64,000 nucleotides of DNA from Gonocerus acuteangulatus (lineage: Eukaryota; Arthropoda; Insecta; Hemiptera; Coreidae): NCBI GenBank assembly GCA_946811695.1, contig OX328123.1, forward strand, positions 146,306,337 through 146,370,336, given 5' to 3'. Position numbers and translations under genes: made by a program. Under the pieces are notes generated by a model that saw nothing but the letters and a program-made list of their open reading frames with translations, did no database searches and had not been told where the DNA came from. Below are positions 31,726 to 42,413 of this stretch, piece by piece (position 1 is the first letter of the stretch; each line of letters begins with the position of its first letter).

Positions 31726-34161
31726 TTTTATTTTATTTCATGTTTTGTTTTTTTAATCTTAAATTTCTATTTTTTACACAAATATACACCTATTCCTTCC
31801 CTAAATAAATTTATTAAAGGAAAGAATAGGTGTGTATTGGTGTCAAAAATATAAACTCAAGATTTAAAAAATAAAAATTGTAAGTAGATTGTTTCCTTTA
31901 ATCTAGTCTCTAAAAAAAATGAACAAAGGAAAGAATCTTGGCGATATTATTTTCCAAACTCGAGATATAAAATCATGAATGTTCAGTCTATTTTATTTTA
32001 TTTCTTAGCTCTTCTATTTTTCGATGCAAAATCACCAGTAAAAGAAATAGGCCTAAACAGTTACCCCACTACTGTATACTCCCATTATGAGATCAGACCG
32101 GCGCGCAGTGGAGTATAGGACTGATATTCTTGGCCAAAAATATTTCTGATGCTTAATTCATTTTCTTTGATTATATAATCTGAAATAATGGTCATATATG
32201 ATTTCAGTAATGGGTTTCAAGGCAATATGTAATAGGATTTTGTAGTTTTAAATAATTTATAATTGTTAGGTATAATAAGTATATTTCTAAGAAGTTACTA
32301 TAAACGTTAACAGATTACACACGCACTCACACAGAGATACACCTACACAAACTCACCCACCCACGTGCACGCACACACGCACAGACACCACTTCCTTGAA
32401 AACTCTCAGAAAGTAATGCCAATTTTTAATAAGCATCCTTGTATTTATTTTCACGGGATAGGAGCTAGCTTTTTTTATATCCTTCAATATATCACCAGCT
32501 TGAGGATTACTTTCAGAATTACATTTATGTAGCATATAGCAATTCCACTGCCGTCTGTAGTAGCATGTAACTTTTCACTTTTACTGTCTTCGACTCCGCT
32601 CACTGGATTCTTCGAATCTATAAAATGGTTGCCAATGTCTCATTTTTGCCCTTGGTAACAATAATGTACCCTGAAGCCACACTTCATTTTTTTTTTTTTT
32701 TTTTTTTTTTGTACAAAAATATCTTCTTTTTTATGCACTGCCATCCTGTTATTAATTAACCGTGATTTAAAATGAGAAAATGTGTGTTTGATTTAATTTA
32801 TTTGTTTTTCTGAATGATTGTCATTTTTTAACAAAGAATTCTGGGCAAATTCAATTTTTTTTTTTTTTTTCGGCTTCTGAGGCCATTAGCACATCTACAT
32901 AGTTGTTCTTTATAATCAAGTTTTTTTTTACCCATGATGTTAAATACATTTTGTCTAGTCATTATTTTGAGTCCGGAAAACAACAAACATAAGAAATGCA
33001 TTCATGAACTATGACATTAACTGGCATGTACACGCACATCCGCGCGAATCCGCGATTTCTGATTATATATTCTTACAGCTGAATACTTCCTTTCAATGTT
33101 GATATAAAAACAACAGGTTGGAAATGCTTGGAAGTATAACAAAAACTTTCGAATTATTTCAAATTTGACTTTAAAAAGGCCAAAAGATTTTATATTTTCT
33201 TTTGTGGTTAAACTAATTAAAAAATGGCCTAATTATTGCTAAAAATCAATAAATGTACTCTCCTTTATCTGCCTTAGAGTGCTCCATTGCCAAAATTGCT
33301 ATAAAAATTCCAAACTCACGAAAAATTAATTTTTTACAGAGATGAATATACGGAGTAGAGTTAACAAGTCAGTGGCTTATTAAAAACTGTAGACTTTGTT
33401 GTGGTACGTCAGGCTTACGAGTAATGCTAGGACAGGGATTAGCCTCATAGGTTGTACACAAACTATTCAACTATTTTTAGCAGTAATTACTTTTCGTCTC
33501 GGATAACTTTTACAAAATGGACTTTTGGCCAGCATTTCAGGGCAAATACCCCACTGTGCGGCGTCATTTCACGTTTGATAATTAAAAAATGCATGTTGCA
33601 AACAATTTTCCAAAATTATGTTAACCTGTAAAAATGTTCAACTTCTTTTTTCCCCATGAAAATGAGTTCATAATTTTTATTCATGATTTATTTTTCAATA
33701 TGTCATAGAGTTTTGTCAATTCTTTCTTTTTATTTATAATAACAATTTATAATAAATTTCGTACTAATTATTTATGCTTTTCTTTTCAATATTTTATAGT
33801 GTTTTAGGTTAGGTTAGGTTGGTAGTTTAAGGGCAGAAAACTGCTTGGTCATCTCCGCCCTAAGAGTATAATTGAATTGTGCGAGTTTTATGTTAGGACG
33901 TGTTTTCAGTATTGTGTGTTTGAGACAGGGTTGTGTACCTAAAATTGCATTTGTTAAAATCTTGCTTGGAAAATATTATGATTGCATAGATATAAGAATC
34001 GGATTCAGATGTCCTTAAAGAGAAAGGAAAACACATTTAAAAATGTATATATTCATTATATTATCTATTTATTTATTTTATTTTATTCATTTATAAAACA
34101 TATTTTTCTGAACCGCCACAACGTCCTCTACCCACAGGTACCATTCATTAAGCCACGCCCT

Positions 34162-34163
<2 letters not shown>
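31722..34163. other. Intergenic/intronic AT-rich DNA, no recognised gene
   Basis: Small items seen: an AC-rich stretch at 32318-32390 (imperfect CA-type repeat), a T26 run at 32688-32710, a fragment of the family A SINE tail on the minus strand at about 32860-32900 (GAGGCCATTAGCACATCTAC), and three TTAGG-like units at 33805-33822. Nothing supports a gene. If the C2orf69-like gene ends at 35.8 kb, this lies 3' of it. Confidence 0.4.
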
Positions 34164-34206
<43 letters not shown>

Positions 34207-34372
34207 TATACATATATAAATATATATACACACACTCATATTTGAACCACTGTTATTTTCGAGATCTATAGGTTCTGAAACACAAAATTTTAAAGTCAGC
34301 ACTTTCGGATTGTGTCACGAGGTCAACGTCATAAACAGCGTTCTCCATATGGAGGGAGTGAGGAACGCGCTG
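34164..34372 (+). mobile_element. Family X, copy F: decayed right end with (TA)n
   Basis: A (TA)n-like tract (34164-34236) is followed by TTTGAACCACTGTTATTTTC, GGTTCTGAAACACAAAATTT, GTCAGCACTTTCGGATTGTG and a degraded terminal hairpin ending GAGGAACGCGCTGAAA. This is the same order of modules as the right ends of copies B, C and D, with more substitutions, so it is an older copy. Confidence 0.65.
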
Positions 34373-34439
34373 AAACGGGTATTTTTGCGTGTATACGAAA
34401 AGCCCTGAGGAAGAAAATTTTCTGTTTCTGTATTATTCC

Positions 34440-35000
34440 TTTTAGTTTTAGGTTTCCCTTACCGGGACGATTCACTTGATACCCCACTTGATTGATTTGA
34501 AACAAAACCTCCTCCCACCCTCTACTTTTTCAGGGTTTTCGATTTCTCCCTTTAATATCAATCTAAAGTCTATCATCCTGCCAAATTTCAAATTTTTAGC
34601 TTGTCGAGAAGTACCTTACAATTTTGATGATAAATGAGTGAGTGTCAAAATGCTGATTTTTTTAAATTCTGCAGTTTCAAGGTGGTACAAAGTTCAAAGC
34701 TGAAATGTTCAGGACCTTTTATAAACGTTATCAACTATGTATGATTAAAATTTCAAGAATTCATCACAGACAAAATGAGAGTTATAGCAGGGTGAAAACC
34801 CGGACATTTTTGTTTGTGTAAAGTACACACGTCTGTGCTTGTTGGAACTTGGCCTAGCGCACTTCCTTGCGCTTAGACATAGATAAACTTTAACGGGGGT
34901 CATTTTTTATATCGAGTAGGTAGGATTGATGAAGATTTGAAGAAATGTTTCAAAAATTCTTTCATGAGTGCAACCTCAATAACTACATTCCAAGTGCCCG
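34440..35000 (+). repeat. Dispersed repeat family W, copy 1
   Basis: It is homologous, at moderate identity, to 54801-55210: CCTTACCGRGACGAWT, TTTCGATTTCTCCYTTTA / TTTTCCTTTTATAACACC, CAAATTTCAA...TTTTGATGA, GTGAGT, and GGCCTAGCGCACTNCCTTGCGC...TAGATAAACTT. Its end module (AAGATTTGAAGAAATGTTTC, then GTGCAACCTCAATAACTACATTCC) recurs at 55765-55850 and in reverse at 57045-57135. There is no coding frame. The superfamily is unknown. Confidence 0.5.
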
Positions 35001-35017
35001 TGTTGACAAAGGATTTT

Positions 35018-35225
35018 CTCGTGGTCTAGTGGCAAACGTCAAGGATTCTCATGGGGGGAAAAGCGGGTTTGAGTTTGTATTTTTTTTAATTTCAGGGCCC
35101 GTTGATTGAAAGGATTCCCTGCTCCACAATGGATGTGTAGTGGCATGAAGGGTTGGCAGCCCAGCACTAATGGCCTAGAAGTCAATGTACCGTAAAAAAC
35201 AAAAAAAAAAAAATAAATAAAAAGC
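35018..35225 (+). mobile_element. Family A tRNA-derived SINE, degraded copy
   Basis: The A box region is TCGTGGTCTAGTGGCAAACG, followed by AAGGATTCTCATGGGGG and a decayed B box GCGGGTTTGAGTTTG. The tail has GCACTAATGGCCTAGAAGTCAATG and CCGTAAAAAACA(A)n. It is the same order as the SINE at 56811-56990, with an internal expansion. The head resembles tRNA-Glu. Confidence 0.65.
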
Positions 35226-35758
35226 AGTCGAAAGTAACAATACTATCTAGTTACTTTGAAGTATTACACCTGCATTTCAATATTCATCCAACAGTGTGAA
35301 TACTTTTGAATTATCAGGAAGAAGGTTAGAAAATGAACATAGATATTAACTTCATAGGTATATTTCTCAAAGGTTGTATCTTATATCTTAAATTAATAAG
35401 ATTACAAAGATGAGTTTGATTTTTTTTTGTATAAAAAATTATACAGTTCAAAGAAAAAATATGACATAATTACATTAGACAAGTGGCAATGTAATATAAC
35501 AAAAATGAAAAGTGTTTATTTGAAAGGATCATTAATATATTCACTTCAATCAAAAATGAGTGATTGACTAGATCTAATTATGATGCTTTAAATCAATTTT
35601 TAATGAAAATGTGAAGTAAAGAATACTGTAATTTTTCTGTACAAAAGAAATTCTTATGTTTTCCTTAATGAATTCTTGCTCTTTCGAAGCTTATCACAAC
35701 TTTATTCTATACCATAGATGTAATAATTAATATTTGAAAACAACGTTTTATAAAAATA
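35226..35758. other. Intergenic region 3' of the C2orf69-like gene
   Basis: AT-rich with no recognised gene or repeat. It lies just downstream of the predicted polyadenylation signal of the minus-strand gene. Confidence 0.4.
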
Positions 35759-35764
35759 TTTATT
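35759..35764 (-). terminator. Candidate polyadenylation signal AATAAA
   Basis: On the minus strand AATAAA occurs about 60 bases after the stop codon of the C2orf69-like last exon (stop at 35827-35825). The position would give a very short 3' UTR; other A/T-rich signals further on are possible. Confidence 0.4.
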
Positions 35765-35824
35765 ACATGGCGTAGCATAATTTTAGAATTTTTTGATGCA
35801 AGAGCACAGTTAAAATCTAATATA

Positions 35825-36030
35825 CTAGGTAACACCTTCCCTGAAGGCAGCAGATATAACCTCGAAGTGAAGACTGAGAACTGGAACATGTGATTCGAAG
35901 TGTACCGTCCGTGTCACGGGAGAACCTAGTTTCCTCAGCCAGTCACAGAATGCTTTCTCCTCCTTTCGGATCCAAGGCCTTCGCTCGTCAAATATCTGAT
36001 AAGGAGTAACATGAACATGTACCCTTATCC
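35825..36030 (-). CDS. C2orf69: C2orf69-like gene, last coding exon
   Basis: A minus-strand acceptor (TTTGAACAG at 36033-36031) opens an exon that starts in phase 1, exactly as the upstream exon ends. The translation begins GIRVHVHVTPYQIFDERRPW and continues IRKEEKAFCDWLRKLG, then HFESHVPVL, SLHFEVI, ending at TAG (35827-35825). The VHVTPYQ..D..R.WI.KE stretch is the conserved C-terminal block of C2orf69-family proteins, which are linked to mitochondria and predicted to have an alpha/beta-hydrolase-like fold. The intron to the previous exon is 8.3 kb and holds a pogo-like element, two family X copies, SINEs and a Penelope-like fragment. No frame damage is visible, so the exon looks functional. 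Confidence 0.9.
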
Positions 36031-36176
36031 CTGTTCAAACACACAGAATTAATTTATTACAATTGTATTATGATGGAATGGGTGAAATGATTCATAATAT
36101 CATAATACTGATTCATTTACTTTAATGAAACCATTAGTAAGAATCCATCTATTGTTTACGACTACAACAAATAAGT

Positions 36177-36390
36177 AAAACTGTCCAATTCCCAGGAACT
36201 GCATAATCTAAGCACATTTCCGTTCTTATCCCTACAATTATTTGGAAAGCTTAGAATAGAAATAGTTAATGTTTTCCCTTAATGGTTCTTGAAAAATTTG
36301 AATGAAAATCTAAAAAAGGAATTTCAAAGGGAAGCAACATTTTAGGCCCCACAATAGGAAATTGACAGTATCCTAAGCGGAAATTAGCTG
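36177..36390 (+). mobile_element. Family X, copy E: left-end fragment
   Basis: Diverged left end: AAAACTGTCCAATTCCCAGG, AACTGCATAATCTAAGCAC(A)TTTCCG, TTCTTATCCCTA, then an interior like copy A ending CCTAAGCGGAAA. The terminal GCGCGG motif is mutated to GCACAT. The fragment stops just before the ATG of the small plus-strand candidate gene. Confidence 0.55.
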
Positions 36391-36398
36391 ACGTTAGC

Positions 36399-36799
36399 AT
36401 GGAAGAACAAGGAACTCCATTAACACTCTCGGTGCGGGTGTCCTTTGGGAAGGACAGTAGCGACCGTCCCCACATACGGGTATCTCTTTGGATTCAAAAG
36501 GCTCGCAAATGGAGGGGGTTCACTTTTACGGCTCCAGGTAAACACAGTTGTCTTCAGTATTGTTTGGGCTTTCTATTAGTGTTGTCTGTTTTCAAATTGG
36601 CTGACCGGAAGAGTTTTTATGAATTTTTAAACTTTTTCTTCGATAAATTGTTTATAAGTAAGTACAATTTATTATATAATGGATATTTACTTCCTGATTT
36701 AAATACTATTCACTAAATTCTTGAATTTTTGTTGCAGATATTGATTGGCAACAAAGGATATTTTTTAAAATATTATCGTTTGGCATCGATTTTTGGTAG
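36399..36799 (+). CDS. Small spliced candidate gene, first part; function unknown
   Basis: Exon 36399-36537 starts with ATG and reads MEEQGTPLTLSVRVSFGKDS, then PHIRVSLWIQKARKWRGFTF and TAP. It reaches a good donor (CCAG|GTAAAC) in phase 1. An acceptor (TTGTTGCAG, 36729-36737) joins in phase to IDWQQRIFFKILSFGIDFW and TAG at 36797-36799, giving about 66 residues. The strand pattern of basic and aromatic residues is protein-like, but no family was recognised; a small nucleic-acid-binding fold is only a guess. It lies antisense inside the last intron of the C2orf69-like gene and directly after a family X fragment, so it may be a TE-derived frame. The splice model is prediction only. Confidence 0.4.
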
Positions 36800-36884
36800 T
36801 TACAGGGTAATTTTTGCTTTTTATTTATCAGATTTATTGTTGTAAATTATTATTATTATTAAATTTAAAATTTTAAAATACGAT

Positions 36885-37010
36885 AAATTTTAACGTTCAT
36901 TTATTATTAACTATGAATTTTAGGACGGGATATCTATAGGTTACCACCCTTTTCTAGCCAGGATAGGGCTGATGCCTTTTCTTTTTTCTAAAGAAAAGCC
37001 ATCGCTGTTT
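36885..37010 (-). mobile_element. Family B SINE, 3' part
   Basis: Reverse complement of the family B SINE body and tail: AAATTTTAACGTTCAT...TTATTAACTATGAATTTTAG, ATAGGTTACCACCCTTTTCT, AGCCAGGATAGGGCTGATGCC, then the TTTTCTTTTTTCTAAAGAAA hairpin. The tRNA-like head is missing, so it is 5'-truncated. It lies between the exons of the two small candidate frames. Confidence 0.75.
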
Positions 37011-37144
37011 TATTATGTTAAATAATTTATTTATTATTATATCCCCTCCATTTAATATTTATTTATGCTAAATAATTAATAATTAATTGACAAAAAAAAA
37101 ATTATTTTTTACTTTATTTTTTAGGATTAAAAAACAAAAACAAA

Positions 37145-37432
37145 ATGGCATCACCTGTTTCGTCGTTATCTGCTGGTGGGAAGAAAAGGAAAATTGGTGA
37201 ATTTTCTTTTTGATTGATCTGAAAATGATTTTTTTTTTTTTTTTTTTTTTTTTTAACGTTTCCCTAATAATTATTTTTTTATATCACAGATACGTCTGCA
37301 CGTAACAAGGACAGAGTAGAGAAATATTTTATTTCCAATTTGACATCTGAGGATGTCTACAAACTGCTGGAAGAAGTATCGGCCGAGATTCAGAATGACA
37401 CCCGCACCGAGAGTGTTAATGCAGAACTCTAA
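37145..37432 (+). CDS. Small spliced candidate gene, second part; 64-residue protein with KKRK motif
   Basis: Exon 37145-37196 encodes MASPVSSLSAGGKKRKI and ends ATTG|GTGAAT (phase 1). Exon 37290-37432 follows an acceptor ATATCACAG and continues in phase as DTSARNKDRVEKYFISNLTS, EDVYKLLEEVSAEIQNDTRT and ESVNAEL, then TAA. KKRK is a plausible nuclear localisation signal, and the second exon looks like an amphipathic helix-rich segment. It could be a later exon of the gene starting at 36399 or a separate one. No family was recognised. The clean phase match across a 93-base intron supports real or formerly real coding; a polymerase-tail-like T24 run sits in the intron. Confidence 0.4.
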
Positions 37433-37544
37433 ACACCTTAAGTAATGATTTTAGGAGGATTAGGATATTGAACTTGACCTGTTCTTTTAGAGAAATTGTT
37501 TTTGTGGCCAATTCCATCAAACATTTTGAAGACGATGATAGAGT

Positions 37545-37668
37545 GCAAACTGATATTATTTTTTTTAATTAGGGTGCGTCGACTGCTATGGTCATTGGCA
37601 CCGCAAACTGATATTATTTTTTTTAATTAGGGTGCGTCGACTGCAATGGTCATTGGCACCGCAAACTG
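37545..37668 (-). repeat. 58-bp tandem duplication of a SINE tail
   Basis: GCAAACTGATATTATTTTT starts at 37545, 37603 and 37661, giving two full 58-base units. On the minus strand each unit contains GGTGCCAATGACCATAGCAG and GACGCACCCTAATTAAAA, recognisable as the family A SINE tail module. Confidence 0.8.
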
Positions 37669-38041
37669 ATATTATTTTTATTTCTTTATATATAGGGGAA
37701 GGTGTTATACCTTTGACCACTTTGCAAAATTGAATTTTTTTTGGCTTGAATATTAAAGCTAAATTCATTTTTTTTTTTATTTCATTGTAATTAGTATTCT
37801 ATTGATTATCATATTTAATTTTTTCAAGGTTCTAGCTTTACATTTAATATTTTTTATTAATTTAAAAAAAAATAATCTTACAGTGGTCAAAGGTACAACT
37901 ACATGTTGTACCTTTGACCACTGGGTGTTGTACCTCTGACCACGCAAAAACAACATAGCAGTGCAGAAAAAAAAATTTTATTCAGTAATATTGTAATTAA
38001 TTGTACGTTTAATAAATACAGGACAAAGATGTAAGCATAAT

Positions 38042-40645
38042 AAAAAAAGTCCGACTCGCAGGATCCGCATCATCTTAGCGCGGTTCCGTTCATATCCCTA
38101 GTGTCATTTGAAAAGCTTAGAAAAGATATAAACTTCATATATATCTCGTGAAAATTGGCAAAATCCTCTCGAACATCTCGAATAAAAGTGATATTAAGGC
38201 GTCTGGGACACCGACAGTAGCTAACTTATACACAGAAGCGGAAATTACACAATCCGGCTCTAATTCTAAAGCAAAGCTCTATAAATCCATACAAAATATG
38301 CATAATAAAGCCCTTTCTAGTGGATACAGAAGGATCAAGAAGAAGTACTCAAGATTGAGAAGAATACCATGCCTAATATAGCCTATATAGAATAATATGC
38401 AGAATAAAGCCTATCTAGTAGATACAGAAGGACAAATAACAAGTCAATAAATAGAATAATAAACCTAATTAAGTCTATGGAGTAGATACAAATGGAGCAA
38501 AAACAAGTCTTGAGGAAGCTTGTTTTTTTTTCTACTTAAATACTTTTTATCAATATTTAGTATATAACCTGTGTTGAAAACTATTGATTGCTAATTGATG
38601 AATCGGGTTAAAACTAAGTAGTCTTTATGAATATTTAGTATATAACCTATGTTTGGAAGTGTGTTATTTCAGAATCTAGTATAGTTTAAGAAATTTTGGT
38701 GAATGAAATCAATAAATTGCTCTCTGTACCCTGCCTATGCTTTGTATTTCTGACGGCAGATACCTGGGGTATATTTACAACTCTTGAGGATTAACTCCTA
38801 GCAGGTAAATATCCTGGGGACCTTGTGTTTCTTTGGGGACTCTCTATTCGCTCATAGTATCTAACCATTGTGAAGTTTATTTTTTTGGACGTAGGACTTA
38901 ATATACATATGTAGACTAAATCACAGCAAGAAGTCTACCTCCGTCGTCGGTTCTTAACTATGTAGACTCGGCAATGTTACCCAATCTTAGATACATCATA
39001 ATTAAAATCCACAGCAAAAAGACGACATTTCATCAGAATCCCCTGCTGAATAAAACTTATATAGAATAATATGCAAAATAAAGCCTATCTAGTGCATAAA
39101 AATAGAGAAAAAAAGTCGTTCGTGGTGGTAGAAAATCTTAAAAGTATTTCGCTCAGAAATCTCCGAAATATTGTCACTAATTTTACGTATCCTGTTTTAT
39201 AGCCAAATAGATTTATAATCAATAAGAAAAACCTACTAACAATAATAAAAACTATGGGTAACAGATGAAAATAGGGAATACCAAGAATAATTCTAAAGAA
39301 CGAAATCAACACCAGAACTGTAATCTAGATATTCATACGGCATCTTCGAATTCTAACGAACAAAATATTGATTCTAATTATACGTATCCTGTTTTATTGA
39401 CAAATACATTTGACTACTATAAGCAATTAAAAACACTAGGGAATATGCCAAAGAACTCGGAGTAGGAGCCTCGACAGTTTCAAGACATTTGAAGGAAATC
39501 GACAAATCCAAAACTGACATTTCATACGGTACAGCCTGATATATTTTTAACAATGAATTGTTTTTCTTATTTTAATTAATCTGTTTTATTGTCATATACA
39601 TTATCCAACTTTAAGCAATTAAAAAATAACAAGGAATAAAAACAAACAAAAAGAACCGTTCGAATAAACGAAATCAATTACTTCAAAGTTTAAGCACTTA
39701 TTTCTCCGATTGACATAGCCTAATCAAAAATTGTTTCAGAATCTTTTTTGTAGAACATTTAGTAAGCTTTCGCATGGTAACCCTCCGTTTACCAATATTC
39801 CTAACCGTCTTCGAGATATTAGGGAATGTATACGAAGTTCCCAAAACATTTCATGTCTGTTAATAAAATATTTTATTCTAATCCTTCCTTAGCTCCAAAC
39901 GTAACCAAAATTTCAACATATTAGTGTTGATGAAATTCAAACATGCAGAAAATGTTTCAACTGAATCCCATAATTTTAAGTATTAAAATCAAAGACAAAA
40001 AGAACAGTTCGAATAAGCGAAATCAATTACTTTAAAGTTTTAAGCACCTATTTCTCCGATTGACATCGCCTAATCAAAACTTTCATTAGAACCTTTTTTG
40101 TAGAGCAGTTAATAAGCTTTCTAATGGTATTCTTCCGTTTCCCAAATTCTCAACCTTTTTCGAGATATTAAGGAAAGTATACAAAGTTACCAAAACTTTT
40201 TTATGTCTGTTAATAAAATATTTTATTCTAACCCTTCCTTAAATCCAAACGCAACCAAAATTTCAACATATTAGTTTTAATGAAAGTAGAACATGCAGTA
40301 AATGTTTCAACTGAATCCCATGATTCTAAGTACCCAAACCAAAAACGGCATTCAAAAATTTCTTTTTCAGTTTTCTCGAAAACGGTTAAAGCTATCGCCT
40401 TGAAAATGGTTCCATTCGTTTTCCTAGCCCAAGAAGCCTATAAAAAGAGTACTTACAAGCTTATGAACTCAAAAACGTAAGCGTTACGATTTTTTTTGCG
40501 CGAATTTCGCCCCAAACGCCATCTTCCAGTGGGCGGATTTTGCTGGTTAACGAACTTGACCTTTCAAATTGGACGACAGATTTTTGTACCAAATTTCATC
40601 AAAATCGGACCATCAGGGAAGCCAGAAATGAGCGAACAGACAAAT

Positions 40646-40708
<63 letters not shown>

Positions 40709-40874
40709 TATACATATATATATATATATATATACAAATTTGAACCACCGTTATTTTCGGTTTCTAGGGGTTCTGAAACGCGAAATTTCCTAGTCGGCAC
40801 TTCCGGATTGTTTCATTGTATCAACCCTATAAGCGGGGTTCCTCCCGATGGGGGAGGGAGGAACCGCGCTAAAA
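38042..40874 (+). mobile_element. Family X, copy C: 2.8-kb copy
   Basis: The left end is AAAAAAAGTCCGACTCGCAG with CTTAGCGCGGTTCCG; the right end has the terminal hairpin and CGCGCTAAAA. It is larger than copy B because of about 1.3 kb of extra sequence (38100-39440). It shares the tandem units of about 350 bases (39648 and 39996), the AAGCTATCGCCTTGAAAA segment, GCCATCTTCCAGTGGGCGGA and a (TA)n tract at 40650-40735. A mariner-like helix-turn-helix scrap lies inside at 39429-39539. The frame at 38148-38381 is open for 77 residues but has no recognised motif. Confidence 0.6.
39429..39539 (+). pseudogene. Mariner-like transposase helix-turn-helix scrap
   Basis: The frame reads KNTREYAKELGVGASTVSRH then LKEIDKSK before TGA. 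The A.eLGVs.stVSRHLk pattern is the second helix-turn-helix of mariner-type transposases. Only about 36 residues remain, with no DDE domain. It lies inside family X copy C and may be captured sequence. Confidence 0.5.
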
Positions 40875-40937
40875 GCTATTATTGATATTATGTTATGCTT
40901 AATATGCTGAAAAATCCAGTCAAATCGATAAACATTT

Positions 40938-41570
40938 TAACTGTCAAGCAGATCCACTCGCAATAGTAGGGTAAGGGAGTTTAGCCACAATGTCTTCAAC
41001 GTGAATATCATACAAATTTTCATCTTCTCTCGTAAACTTGTCACTTAAAATTTGTTTTTTCAAATATTGGATCTTAAACATTGGACACTTAATACCACAG
41101 ATCTCTGCGACTAAATATGTAATCGTCATTTTACTTTTTTTTTTAACAAGTCTAAAATTTCCTTTTTCCAAATCATATTTTTCAAATTGTTACTGTTCAT
41201 CGACATAACTCACGACATTTATCAGACGAAGCAACGTCACTTTCTCCTGAAGAAATTTCGGGGTCAGTATCAGAATCTGAACTGACATTAGAATAATTTT
41301 CTTTTTATTTACCACTTTTTTTTTTTTTTGGAAGGGGCTTATTTGTATGTGGTGTCTTGCATTTAGGGCGGTGCTTTAGTTTTTTTTCACCTTCAATAAT
41401 TAGCTTTTCAGGAATATCTGTCAGGATACGAGGTTTCCCTTTAGGCCGGCCCCTATTTGACATTTTCCTTGCATGAGCTTTTCGATGAGATCTTACAACT
41501 TCAGGTGGAACGATAAGGGGCGATAGGTTCGAACTGCTACACTGAGGATTGATAAAGTCAGTTTAAACAT
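40938..41570 (-). pseudogene. C-terminal remnant of a pogo-like transposase
   Basis: On the minus strand 41565-41400 reads KAHARKMSNRGRPKGKPRIL, then TDIPEKLIIEGEKK. Next comes an acidic/serine stretch (DTDPEISSGESD). Then 41171-40944 reads NFRLVKKKSKMTITYLVAEI, KIQYLKKQIL and HVEDIVAKLPYPTI. This order (GRKKG..ilTDTPEK, then LVK...KK.i.yfVA.I...y.v.fLk, then DI..kLP.P) is the C-terminal tail of Tigger/jerky-type pogo transposases. Poly-T runs and frame breaks separate the pieces. The catalytic core is absent. Confidence 0.6.
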
Positions 41571-42106
41571 ATTTCACTTATTTTTTTTAATTCTTTGAAC
41601 AATTGAAGCAACCAATATTAAGTATTTTTTAAAAATATGTAGCAGAAGAACATAAAAGTTGAATTATGAAAAAATTACTAAGGTGTGTTGTACCTTTGAC
41701 CTGGACAAAGGTACAACACCTAGTCGTGGTCAGAGGTACAACACCCTGGTAGTGAAAATTAAAAAGCTTGCTAAAAATTTTAGGGTCATGATAAATCAAT
41801 TTCAGAAGCTGCACCATGTTTCTTATTGTAATAGCTACTTTGTCAAATGATATCCATCTAAAAAGACATAATACAAAAAATATTATGAGGCAAAACGTCA
41901 TCAATAAATAACTTACTTTTTTATAATAGAAATGGATAAGAATTTTTTCAAGAATCCCTTTTTACTTGAATAATCAAAAGTAGGTTACACATGCCCTCTA
42001 GTGAAGGAGCTAAACACTAATTACACCAAAATTTATAAAATATTGCTACATGCCGCCACAGCCTCGGTGGTCAAAGGTACAATATGGTCAGAGGTACAAC
42101 ACCTTC

Positions 42107-42109
<3 letters not shown>

Positions 42110-42174
<65 letters not shown>

Positions 42175-42215
42175 GGGAAGGTGTTGTACCTCTGACCATA
42201 TTAATTAATGTTACT
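42110..42215 (+). repeat. (TA)n microsatellite followed by an isolated pogo-like left terminus
   Basis: About 30 TA units (42110-42171) separate the right end of the element at 37695-42109 from GGGGAAGGTGTTGTACCTCTGACCA at 42174. The latter is in left-end orientation and is not followed by a recognisable element. Two TA-targeting ends therefore bracket one TA microsatellite. Confidence 0.85.
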
Positions 42216-42413
42216 ATTAGCACCTATTTACTTATATAAACTTCAATAAAATAGCCTTTTTTCTTCTTTTTCTGTTATGTTTCTATTGATTTTCATTCTA
42301 CTCATTCTAAGAATTTAAGACAAAATTGTTCTTTTATAATAAGTTAATTGTATTTATAGTTCTGTTACTGCACCTCCAAATTCTCCAAGAACCTGGTCAA
42401 GAAGAAAGAGGGC

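Larger units (their letters stand above)
37695..42109 (-). mobile_element. Pogo-like DNA transposon with TA target, interrupted by family X copy C
   Basis: The left end (37695) is GGGGAAGGTGTTATACCTTTGACCA and the right end (42109) is its inverse. TA lies outside both ends, the target of pogo/Tc1/mariner elements. Several GTTGTACCTYTGACCA motifs lie inside each end (37905-37950, 41690-41745 and 42070-42100), a subterminal binding-site-like pattern. Minus-strand transposase C-terminal pieces lie at 40938-41570. The N-terminal and catalytic regions are gone. Family X copy C (38042-40874) inserted later. A second, isolated left end of the same family starts at 42174. Confidence 0.7.

Noticed and set aside
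33800..33825. Arthropod telomere repeat (TTAGG)n
   Set aside because: Only about three imperfect units; too short to indicate a telomere or telomeric insertion.
38148..38381. 77-codon frame in family X copy C as a gene
   Set aside because: No homologous frame is kept in copies B or D, no splice or family motif was seen, and length is not significant.
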